5,640 bases of DNA from Candidatus Zhuqueibacterota bacterium 4484_87. GTDB lineage: Bacteria; Zhuqueibacterota; Zhuqueibacteria; Thermofontimicrobiales; Thermofontimicrobiaceae. The position numbers were made by a program, and so were the translations under genes. Shown here in pieces: positions 1 to 5,640 of this stretch (position 1 is its first letter; the number at the start of each line of letters is the position of its first letter). Under the pieces are notes generated by a model. That model was not told where the DNA came from and made no database searches. It worked only from the letters and a program-made list of their open reading frames with translations. Location: the NCBI GenBank assembly GCA_002085355.1, contig NATN01000202.1, positions 1 to 5,640 on the forward strand, given 5' to 3'.

Positions 1-393
1 CTCGTAACCGTTTTTGCTGGTCGGAGAAATGACGAGTACTTCGTCCAGCAAATCTCTCTCTTTTAGTACTTTCTTGAATAACGCCTGATACTGACCAAAG
101 AGACAAGGACCGCCTGCTGTTGGCAGCAAAAATGCGGATTTTGCCGGATCAAAAGCAGTATCTTCGATCACTTTCAGAAAATTTCCCAAAGTCACCCGCT
201 CCGGCAGACATTCGTCGCCGGTAAGATATTTCCCGCCCAATTCCAGAGTCTGCGAATCGGAAGGAGGCGACGGCACGGCATTGACACCGGCGGATTGAAA
301 CGCGGCTCCCATGAGTTTGGCGCCGCTAAAACTCATGCGCGGGATATACATGGTTCTGCCAATTAACGGATTTTCTTTTTTCTCTTTCTCCAC
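1..393 (-). CDS. DUF2229-family protein related to 2-hydroxyacyl-CoA dehydratase activases, N-terminal part
   Basis: The first 131 codons of a gene that continues beyond base 1. The translation includes GRTMYIPRMSFSGAKLMGAAFQSAGVNAV (12-40), TLELGGKYLTGDECLPERVTLGNFLKV (49-75) and FDPAKSAFLLPTAGGPCLFGQYQALFKKVL (81-110). This is the pattern of the DUF2229/COG3580-3581 'CoA activase-related' proteins, with their conserved cysteines in G(D/K)EC.P (Cys62) and GPC.FGQY (Cys97). Homologues are often fused behind an ASKHA-type ATPase activase; here an in-frame TAA at 414-412 shows no fusion upstream. The likely start is GTG at 393, 35 bases after the previous stop, with a weak GGA about nine bases ahead. 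ATG at 351 is an alternative but would cut off residues such as LIGRT that look family-like. Its role in the family is unclear; it probably works with an activase or a dehydratase-like Fe-S protein (inference). Confidence 0.8.
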   Translation of the reverse strand, partial: MEKEKKENPLIGRTMYIPRMSFSGAKLMGAAFQSAGVNAVPSPPSDSQTLELGGKYLTGDECLPERVTLGNFLKVIEDTAFDPAKSAFLLPTAGGPCLFGQYQALFKKVLKERDLLDEVLVISPTSKNGYE

Positions 394-428
394 TTCACTG
401 TTTCCGCATTTTTAGTAATCTCAATGAG

Positions 429-2219
429 CTATTCCATTGAACCGGTCAGCCATTTTTTCCTGATTGCCGCTTGGAAATCTGTTTTTGGCTCCTTTGAAAC
501 AATATAAGTCTGCCGAATTGTTCTGCCGGGCACATTAAGGCTCAGCAGCAGAGAAAGTCCCTCTCTGCTCACCATCAATTCATTGCCTTTGCCGACATGA
601 AGCGAATCATTTAATATTTTGGTGTCAATATAGCTCTGAATTTGAAACTGATTGATGGCAATAACTCTGTCACCTTTCTTCACTCCGGCGAGCGCCAGCG
701 GGCTGAAGCGGTCAAAATTGGTGATTATATTTTTTTCAATGGTCACATTGCCCACATCCGGCACGGTGTCAGGCCGGGATTCCACAAAAATTCCCGCTTT
801 ATTCAAAGCATCAGCCAGCGGCATTTCAATGACGCCGTCAATGTACAAATCAAAAAACGTAGTAAAATCTACATTGGTGACTGAATTAATGATTTCCAGC
901 AAATTGGCATCTTCCATGCCTCTGACGTGGAGCTCCGACCATTGATGAATAAATTTAACAATGTCGTTCAAGGACTTTTTATTCTGCGTCACATCGCGAA
1001 TTTTTAAGTCAAGCACTAAACAAAGCAACTCCCCTTTCAGCCGAATCAGATCAGACGCCTCCAACATAGCGCTCCCCTGCCCTGTCAATTGCTGCCTGGA
1101 GATCGGTGTTTTATTGGCATTCTGAATTTTTTGCAGTTGATTAATTTGCCCGATCAAATAGTTGATAAAAAACTCTTCGCTCCACTCCCCGCTTTTAGTG
1201 AGGAAAAGAGCGCCGTAATATTCAGCAGCACCATGCCAGAACCAGAGATTTTTGAATTGTTGCATTTGACATTCGATATTTTCCACAGAAGGCCGAATAT
1301 TGCGGAACCAATGACTGAAAAGCCCGCTGCTGATTTTTCTTTGCAGAATCGGATAATCCAATGACTCAAATTGACGCGGCAAAAAGAATATTGATCCATT
1401 ATCAAAACTCTGGAAAGTAATCGGATTTTTTCCCTTAAGGAAATTGAAGATGAAAAAATAACGATCCTTGGGGATAGTGCCGAAAAAACCGCACTGAGAA
1501 CGGAATATTTTCTGGCTGAATTTGCTTATCTTATCGGACAGAGTTGAGGAAATATTTTTGTTGTACAGAACAAAATGGATTTGATTATAGTACGTGAAAT
1601 AAATTTCTTGGAAAGGCGCTAAAAACAAGGGATGCTGTGCTAATTGTTCGTAATTAAGTGCGCTGTATTCAAAATTGTCTCCGGCGAAAGGTAAGCTCGT
1701 CGCCAGTTTCCATCCGTACGGCACGCTGATAGTCAGCCTGACGGGATAATTTTTCAATTCCCGTATGATCATAAAAATAGCAGGGTTATCAATCAGGGCA
1801 TAGCTGTGGGTGAAATATTTTCCCAGAAAAATATTTTCCAATTTGGAAATACTGTAGGAAATCACAATCGTCCGGTTCCCGTTTGTGTGAATGAGCCATG
1901 AATTTTCATTCACCTTTTGAAAAGTGGGGTCTTTCACCCCTTCACCAGTCACCGAAAATTTGGAAACCCGCGGGGTAAGCAGAGCCGATTGAATCACCGC
2001 GCCGCTGATGCCGGGCAAGATGCACAGTAAACGGTCTTGCGAATTGTTTTCAATGGTGATATTTATTGTCGCGCTTTTCCAGTTATTTTCATTCAATTCA
2101 AAATAGTAGGTGATCACTGGAAATGGGTCTGCTGCTACGCGACTTGCCATTCCTATCAAAATAGCCAAAAGCATAAATTTCAATCGAAAAATCCCGCGTA
2201 GCGACTTGAATTTGCTCAT
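429..2219 (-). CDS. Exported M61-peptidase-like protein with PDZ domain, catalytic zinc site lost
   Basis: A 596-residue protein with a Sec signal peptide: basic N-terminus (K3, K5, R8, R12, K14), hydrophobic FMLLAILIGMA, and likely cleavage after Ala30 (VAA/D). It should therefore be periplasmic or outside the cell. Residues about 35-215 resemble the beta-rich M61 N-terminal domain (YYFEL..., PVRLTISVPYGWKLATSLP). Residues 260-475 resemble the M61 (glycyl aminopeptidase) domain: NIRP, LWFWHGAAEYYGALFLTKSG, and LKGELLCLVLDLKIRDVTQNKKSLNDI, ending LYIDGVIEMPLADALNKAGI. A PDZ domain follows at about 487-565 (SPLALAGVKKGDRVIAIN). Where active members have HExxH this protein has SGLFS (298-302). 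Where they have 'WxxEG' with the third zinc ligand it has His329, and 'GGLEH' is replaced by a QSFDN stretch. It is thus probably a non-catalytic binding or scaffold protein (inference). It starts 12 bases after prs with an AGGGGCGG ribosome-binding site and stops with TAG at 431-429. No frameshift is seen. Confidence 0.85.
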   Translation of the reverse strand: MSKFKSLRGIFRLKFMLLAILIGMASRVAADPFPVITYYFELNENNWKSATINITIENNSQDRLLCILPGISGAVIQSALLTPRVSKFSVTGEGVKDPTFQKVNENSWLIHTNGNRTIVISYSISKLENIFLGKYFTHSYALIDNPAIFMIIRELKNYPVRLTISVPYGWKLATSLPFAGDNFEYSALNYEQLAQHPLFLAPFQEIYFTYYNQIHFVLYNKNISSTLSDKISKFSQKIFRSQCGFFGTIPKDRYFFIFNFLKGKNPITFQSFDNGSIFFLPRQFESLDYPILQRKISSGLFSHWFRNIRPSVENIECQMQQFKNLWFWHGAAEYYGALFLTKSGEWSEEFFINYLIGQINQLQKIQNANKTPISRQQLTGQGSAMLEASDLIRLKGELLCLVLDLKIRDVTQNKKSLNDIVKFIHQWSELHVRGMEDANLLEIINSVTNVDFTTFFDLYIDGVIEMPLADALNKAGIFVESRPDTVPDVGNVTIEKNIITNFDRFSPLALAGVKKGDRVIAINQFQIQSYIDTKILNDSLHVGKGNELMVSREGLSLLLSLNVPGRTIRQTYIVSKEPKTDFQAAIRKKWLTGSME

Positions 2220-2231
2220 CGTTCCGCCCCT

Positions 2232-3203
2232 TTATTTTGAAAAATTCGAAAGCCATTCCACTCGGTCAAACAGTTTGCTCAGAGGATTTCCGTTGTAAAT
2301 CGACGAAATCGCTTCGCTAATCAGAGGAGCAACTGACAATTGTACCAACTTTTTGTGCTGAACGCCATCAGGAACCGGGACTGTATCGGTGATGATCAAT
2401 TTGTCGATAGCACCTCTATCCAATTGGCCAACGATCGTCTCTGATATTAAACCGTGGGTCGCACACACAAAAATTTTCTTTGCTCCTCGTTCTTTGAGCA
2501 GACTGCTAATCGTAAAAACCGTCTCGCCGGTAATAATCATATCATCAACGATCAGAACATTTTTCCCATCAACTTCCCCGATAATATCGTGGTAATCAAC
2601 CTTGTCCGAATCTGTCATCCGATATTTACTTCCCAATGCGACCGGAGCTTTCAATTGGCGGGAAAAACTATTCGCCATCTTTGCGGCTCCAAAATCCGGA
2701 GCGACAATAATTAAATCTTTCATGGGGAACTGAGTCAGATAGTCGATGAATACCGGCATCGCGTAGAGATTGTCCAGCGGGATGTGAAAGAAGCCCTGAA
2801 TTTGTGGGGGCTGCAAATCAATTGTCAGTACACGATCGGCGCCGGCTGCCTCTATAATTTCAGAGACGACTTTCGCGCGAATAGACACTCGCGGTTCATC
2901 TTTTTTGTCTCCTTTGGTGTAGGGGAAAAATGGCAAGACAACAGTGATTGACGCAGCGCTTGAACGGCGAAAAGTGTCAATGAAAAACAGTGTTTCCATG
3001 ATCAAATCATTCACCGGTTGAATCCCGGATTGTATAAAAAACACTTCTTTGCGCCGAACCGTCTCCAGCAATTTGACGTAAACATTTCCCTCTTTGAATT
3101 TGTAAATTTGTGCGCGCCCCAAAGGTTGGCTCATCAAATTACAAATTTTTTCGGCTAATTTCGGGTTGGAACTTCCCGAAAATATTTTCAGTTCACCAGC
3201 CAT
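2232..3203 (-). CDS. prs: Ribose-phosphate pyrophosphokinase (PRPP synthetase), divergent class I type
   Basis: Makes 5-phosphoribosyl 1-diphosphate from ribose 5-phosphate and ATP, the precursor for purines, pyrimidines, NAD, His and Trp; cytosolic. The 323 residues from the GGAGG-preceded ATG fit the family (about 310-320). It begins ELKIFSGSSNPKLAEKI, as expected. It continues with PFFPYTKGDKKDEPRVSIRAK (from about 91), GADRVLTIDLQPPQIQGFFHIPLDNLYA (122-149), APDFGAAKMA (168-177), IIGEVDGKNV and the PRPP-binding loop VDDMIITGET (219-228), ending SVAPLISEAI. Several normally conserved positions differ: the His of the DLH metal/ATP motif is Gln131, the Asp of 'GFFDIP' is His140, the RQ of 'YARQD' is Lys-Gly, and the loop's usual 'DTAGT' is Ile-Thr-Gly-Glu-Thr. 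It could be a second, specialised paralogue rather than the housekeeping enzyme. An in-frame ATG at 3236 would add 11 residues without family support. The stop is TAA at 2234-2232, 12 bases before the next gene. Confidence 0.9.
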   Translation of the reverse strand: MAGELKIFSGSSNPKLAEKICNLMSQPLGRAQIYKFKEGNVYVKLLETVRRKEVFFIQSGIQPVNDLIMETLFFIDTFRRSSAASITVVLPFFPYTKGDKKDEPRVSIRAKVVSEIIEAAGADRVLTIDLQPPQIQGFFHIPLDNLYAMPVFIDYLTQFPMKDLIIVAPDFGAAKMANSFSRQLKAPVALGSKYRMTDSDKVDYHDIIGEVDGKNVLIVDDMIITGETVFTISSLLKERGAKKIFVCATHGLISETIVGQLDRGAIDKLIITDTVPVPDGVQHKKLVQLSVAPLISEAISSIYNGNPLSKLFDRVEWLSNFSK

Positions 3204-3339
3204 TTTTCCTCCAATTTTTCTGTCCGGCGCTGTCATTTTTAAATTGAAATAAGACAGCGGTTTTTGCCGTCTCCCGCCAAAATTTAATGAGGATTCAGCA
3301 AACAGTCATGTTGCAAATTATTGAACTTGCTAAATATTT
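3204..3339 (-). other. Long intergenic leader between kbl and prs with competing inverted repeats
   Basis: This is the longest non-coding gap in the window (136 bases from the kbl stop to the preferred prs start). On the minus strand it holds a perfect 7-bp inverted repeat, CGCTGTC (3259-3253) and GACAGCG (3234-3228), around an 18-base A/T-rich loop. The CGCTGTC arm can alternatively pair, imperfectly, with AGACGGC just upstream (3272-3266) across an AAAAA loop, or through GCGG/CCGC. A second GACAG lies at 3226-3222. No convincing sigma-70-type -35/-10 pair was found. Neither hairpin is followed by a U-run in the direction of transcription, so neither is a standard terminator. The region may be a leader with its own promoter or only a spacer; its function is unproven. 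Confidence 0.3.
3208..3212 (-). promoter_or_regulatory. prs: Ribosome-binding site that decides the prs start
   Basis: The minus strand reads TTGGAGGAAAA directly before the ATG at 3203, a GGAGG core with a four-base spacer. The in-frame ATG at 3236 has only A/T-rich sequence upstream and no Shine-Dalgarno match. The site therefore supports initiation at 3203, giving 323 residues starting MAGELKIFSG. Confidence 0.75.
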
Positions 3340-4536
3340 TTACTTCAAAACGCCAAATTTTTTCCCGGATTCAGTGAACGCTTCAATGGCACGATCCAAA
3401 TGTTCGCGCTCATGGGCAGCGGAAATTTGTACGCGGATTCGCGCCTGTCCTTTGGGTACCACAGGATAGGAAAATCCAATCACGTAGATTCCCCGATCCA
3501 GCAAATCGCTTGCCATGTTTTGGGCAAGTTTGGCATCATAAAGCATAATGGGAACAATGGGTGTCACGCCGGGTTTTATCTCAAATCCTGCATTAGTCAT
3601 TTTCTCACGGAAATACTTGGTATTTTCTTCCAGCTTGTCCCGCAACTCCGTTGTATTGGATAATTCTTCCAAAATCCCCAACGTTGCGCCCACGATCATG
3701 GGAGCAAGCGCATTGGAGAAAAGATAGGGACGGCTTCTCTGGCGCAGCATGGTAACAATTTCCTGTCTTGCGCTGGTGCAGCCGCCTGACGCGCCTCCCA
3801 AAGCTTTTCCAAACGTCGTAGTGATAATATCGACTCTGCCCATGACGCCAAAGTGCTCCGGCGTACCGCGGCCTGTTTTCCCGATGAAACCGGTGGCATG
3901 ACTGTCATCAACCATCACCAGAGCATCATACTTGTCTGCCAAATCACAAATTTCATCTAATTTCGCGATATCCCCGTCCATGGAAAAAACGCCGTCAGTG
4001 GCGATAATTTTATAGCGCAGATTCTGCTTGTTCGCTTCTTTCAACTGCGCTTCCAGATCGTTCATGTCAGCGTGTTGGTAACGAAAACGTTTAGCTTTGC
4101 AAAGACGTACACCATCAATAATCGAAGCGTGATTCAACGCATCGCTGATAATAGCGTCACGATCATCAAACAATGGCTCAAAAAGTCCGCCGTTCGCATC
4201 AAAACAGGAACTGTAGAGAATCGTATCATCCATTCCGAGGAAGTCGGCAATTTTCACTTCCAATTCCCGATGAATATCCTGCGTGCCGCAAATGAAGCGG
4301 ACAGAACTCATGCCATAGCCGCGTTCGTCCAGAATCTTCATGGCGCGGTCCAACATTTTTTTACTGCTGGAAAGACCCAAGTAATTATTCGCACAAAAAT
4401 TTAATACCCGTTTACCATCAACAAGAGCAATATCTGCGCCCTGAGGACTGGCGATGACTCTTTCATCCTTAAACAGCCCTTCAGAGCGAATTTGAGCCAG
4501 CTCTTTCTGCAAATCTGCTTTAATTTTTCCGTACAT
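3340..4536 (-). CDS. kbl: 2-amino-3-ketobutyrate CoA ligase (glycine C-acetyltransferase)
   Basis: PLP-dependent enzyme of the alpha-oxoamine synthase family. It cleaves 2-amino-3-ketobutyrate, the Tdh product, with CoA to glycine and acetyl-CoA. The 398 residues match the family length. Visible motifs are NFCANNYLGLS (46-56), GYGMSSVRFICGTQ (73-86), DGVFSMDGD (181-189), VDDSHATGFIG (209-219; Asp210 and His213 are the expected cofactor contacts) and TTFGKALGGASGG (240-252), where Lys244 should form the PLP Schiff base. The C-terminal RIRVQISAAHEREHLDRAIEAF is typical of this subfamily. The relatives KAS/BioF and ALA synthase are less likely, given the close similarity to E. coli Kbl in these motifs and the presence of tdh upstream. 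The start at 4536 has an AGGA ribosome-binding site seven bases upstream. The stop is TAA at 3342-3340. Confidence 0.96.
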   Translation of the reverse strand: MYGKIKADLQKELAQIRSEGLFKDERVIASPQGADIALVDGKRVLNFCANNYLGLSSSKKMLDRAMKILDERGYGMSSVRFICGTQDIHRELEVKIADFLGMDDTILYSSCFDANGGLFEPLFDDRDAIISDALNHASIIDGVRLCKAKRFRYQHADMNDLEAQLKEANKQNLRYKIIATDGVFSMDGDIAKLDEICDLADKYDALVMVDDSHATGFIGKTGRGTPEHFGVMGRVDIITTTFGKALGGASGGCTSARQEIVTMLRQRSRPYLFSNALAPMIVGATLGILEELSNTTELRDKLEENTKYFREKMTNAGFEIKPGVTPIVPIMLYDAKLAQNMASDLLDRGIYVIGFSYPVVPKGQARIRVQISAAHEREHLDRAIEAFTESGKKFGVLK

Positions 4537-4543
4537 AGTTTCA

Positions 4544-4547
4544 TCCT
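4544..4547 (-). promoter_or_regulatory. Ribosome-binding site of kbl
   Basis: The minus strand reads AAAGGATGAAACT immediately before the kbl ATG, giving an AGGA core with a seven-base spacer. This supports the start at 4536. Confidence 0.6.
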
Positions 4548-4607
4548 TTCAATTTCATCATGTCCTTTGATGCCCTATTTTCGCAATTGAAAACACCGAT
4601 ATTCATT

Positions 4608-4994
4608 TCAATAAGTTTTTTTCTCTAAAACAATCATCGCAATTGCTGTATCAGTGTCGTGGGAAAGCGAGACATGCATGCGGCTCACGCTGAGCACGTG
4701 CAGCATTTGTTTGCATTTTCCGTAAGAATGAATCTCCGGTTTTCCCATGCCATCATTTCTCACCTCAACATCCTGCCAGGTGATTCCGTTGCGCAAACCA
4801 ATGCCAATGGCTTTCACGACAGCTTCCTTTGCTGCAAAACGAGCTGCCAATTTTTCAAATTGATTGGCATTGCCCAGACAGTCTTGCAGCTCTCTGGCAG
4901 TAAAAACTCGTTTCAAAAAACGATCGCCGAAACGTTCAACAGATGCCTTGAGGCGCGAGACATTAACGATGTCCACACCGATTCCAATAATCAT
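4608..4994 (-). CDS. acpS: Holo-[acyl-carrier-protein] synthase (AcpS-type 4'-phosphopantetheinyl transferase)
   Basis: Transfers 4'-phosphopantetheine from CoA to the conserved serine of apo-ACP, activating it for fatty acid synthesis; cytosolic, Mg-dependent and usually trimeric. The 128-residue product is the normal family length. It opens with MIIGIGVDIVNVSRL, whose Asp8 is the expected magnesium ligand. It carries FAAKEAVVKA at about 53-62, with Glu57 as second metal ligand, and ends with the typical HVSLSHD at 107-113. The frame is open upstream to an ATG at 5051, inside tdh, but those 19 extra residues (basic, no family match) are not expected. The ATG at 4994 places the conserved N-terminus first and has a purine-rich GGGAAAGAAG just upstream. 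It lies 26 bases after the tdh stop and 71 bases before kbl, so it is probably co-transcribed with both. Its position between the two threonine-degradation genes is unusual. Confidence 0.95.
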   Translation of the reverse strand: MIIGIGVDIVNVSRLKASVERFGDRFLKRVFTARELQDCLGNANQFEKLAARFAAKEAVVKAIGIGLRNGITWQDVEVRNDGMGKPEIHSYGKCKQMLHVLSVSRMHVSLSHDTDTAIAMIVLEKKTY

Positions 4995-5020
4995 CTTCTT
5001 TCCCGGTTTTCTGACAAAAA

Positions 5021-5640
5021 TTATCCTACGTGCATTACAATTTTTCCGCACATGCCCTTATCCATCAAATCGAAACCTTTTTGAAAATCATCCATTTTGA
5101 TCTGATGGGTAATTGCGGGAGACAAATCCAGCCGCCCTGACTTGAGCAGATTCCCAATTTTGTACCAGGTGGAAAACATTTTTCTGCCTGTAATGCCGTA
5201 AACCCGAATGCCCTTGAAAATAATTAAATTATTCAAATCCAGACTCACCGGGTGATCGAACACTCCCAGGATTGACAATCTTCCGCCCGGAGACAAAACC
5301 TGACACCCTTGAATCAACGCAGCTTCATTGCCTGACATTTCCAGTGCGACATCTACGCCCTCGCCATGCGTAGCCTCCATGATAGCTGCAACGACATCCT
5401 CGTTCTTGGGGTTGAGCGTGACATCAGCGCCCATTTTTTTTGCCAGGCCAAGACGATAATCATTGATATCTGTGACATAAATCTCCGCGGCACCTGAAGC
5501 GCGGGCAACTCCAACGGCTAAAATACCAATGGGACCTGCCCCGGTAATCACAACTTTTTTCCCGACTACATCTTCGCTTAAAACTGTATCTACTGCATTT
5601 CCCAACGGTTCCTGTACTGAGGCAAACTCCGGCGGAATGG
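5021..5640 (-). CDS. tdh: L-threonine 3-dehydrogenase, C-terminal part (5' end outside window)
   Basis: Zinc-dependent medium-chain dehydrogenase that oxidises L-threonine to 2-amino-3-ketobutyrate with NAD+, in the cytosol; Kbl, encoded two genes downstream, then cleaves the product. The visible 205 residues start with IPPEFASVQEPLGNAVDTV, matching the 'DPFGNAVHTAL' region of known Tdh proteins. The Rossmann motif GAGPIG follows, then a strand ending in TDINDYR, where the acidic residue would bind the NAD ribose. The C-terminal signature includes GRKMFSTWYK, LDLSPAITH and DDFQKGFDLM, which separates Tdh from other alcohol or sorbitol dehydrogenases. The family is about 340 residues long, so roughly 135 N-terminal residues, including the catalytic and structural zinc ligands, lie outside the window and cannot be checked. 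The first complete codon is at 5638-5636. The reading frame is open throughout and ends with TAA at 5023-5021. Confidence 0.93.
   Translation of the reverse strand, partial: IPPEFASVQEPLGNAVDTVLSEDVVGKKVVITGAGPIGILAVGVARASGAAEIYVTDINDYRLGLAKKMGADVTLNPKNEDVVAAIMEATHGEGVDVALEMSGNEAALIQGCQVLSPGGRLSILGVFDHPVSLDLNNLIIFKGIRVYGITGRKMFSTWYKIGNLLKSGRLDLSPAITHQIKMDDFQKGFDLMDKGMCGKIVMHVG

Noticed and set aside
642..945. Plus-strand open frames opposite the M61-like gene
   Set aside because: No recognisable domain, and they lie entirely antisense to a long gene with clear family motifs.
1236..1330. Frameshift or sequencing error as the cause of the lost HExxH motif
   Set aside because: The family-like residues on both sides are in the same frame, so the motif loss is by substitution; a short local deletion between the two motifs is possible but keeps the frame.
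3204..3236. Start of prs at the ATG at 3236
   Set aside because: No ribosome-binding site precedes it, while the ATG at 3203 has GGAGG upstream and begins at the conserved N-terminus.
4546..4566. Six-codon open frame (MMKLKG) just upstream of kbl and a CATCA/TGATG hairpin next to it, considered as a leader peptide
   Set aside because: No properly spaced ribosome-binding site, no Thr or Gly codon enrichment, and the stem is only five base pairs.
4576..4595. Small inverted repeat TTTTC-GCAATT-GAAAA between acpS and kbl
   Set aside because: Only five A/T-rich base pairs and no U-run of terminator type in the direction of transcription; likely chance in A/T-rich spacer.
4995..5051. N-terminal extension of acpS to an ATG at 5051, overlapping the tdh end
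   Set aside because: The 19 extra residues precede the conserved MIIGIGVDIV start and have no family match; the ATG at 4994 gives the normal length and avoids overlap.
4659..5084. Plus-strand open frame of 141 codons opposite acpS and the tdh end
   Set aside because: Antisense to a well-supported acpS; its protein shows no recognisable motif.

Overview
All recognisable genes lie on the minus strand and run head to tail with short gaps, which suggests one operon or two. Read in the direction of transcription (high to low coordinates) the order is: L-threonine 3-dehydrogenase (tdh, 5' part beyond the window), holo-ACP synthase (acpS), 2-amino-3-ketobutyrate CoA ligase (kbl), a divergent ribose-phosphate pyrophosphokinase (prs), an exported M61-peptidase-like protein with a C-terminal PDZ domain, and the first 131 codons of a DUF2229 protein related to 2-hydroxyacyl-CoA dehydratase activases (runs off the window at base 1). 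No RNA genes, mobile elements, CRISPR arrays or phage genes are visible.

The content suggests a bacterium with an anaerobic or fermentative lifestyle. It degrades threonine to glycine and acetyl-CoA through Tdh and Kbl, and carries a dehydratase-activase-related protein of a type common in anaerobes. The M61/PDZ protein has a standard Sec signal peptide. Gene content and moderate base composition would fit a Gram-negative lineage near Calditrichota/KSB1-type or other FCB-like groups, but this placement is a guess and nothing in the window proves it.

Layout: 5640-5021 tdh (C-terminal 205 residues); 4994-4608 acpS, 26 bases after tdh; 4536-3340 kbl, 71 bases after acpS; 3339-3204 the longest gap, containing overlapping inverted repeats; 3203-2232 prs, translated from an internal ATG with a clear GGAGG site; 2219-429 the M61-like gene only 12 bases after prs; 393-1 the DUF2229 gene after a further 35 bases. 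Tdh and Kbl are sequential steps of one pathway. AcpS uses CoA, the cofactor of the Kbl step, but is otherwise metabolically unrelated. The prs, M61-like and DUF2229 genes have no obvious shared pathway.

The most notable observations are: (1) the M61-like protein keeps the whole family architecture but has lost the zinc-binding HExxH motif and the third zinc ligand, so it looks like a secreted pseudo-peptidase; (2) the PRPP synthase has unusual replacements in normally conserved ATP/metal-contact positions; (3) acpS is inserted between tdh and kbl; (4) the leader upstream of prs can form competing hairpins.
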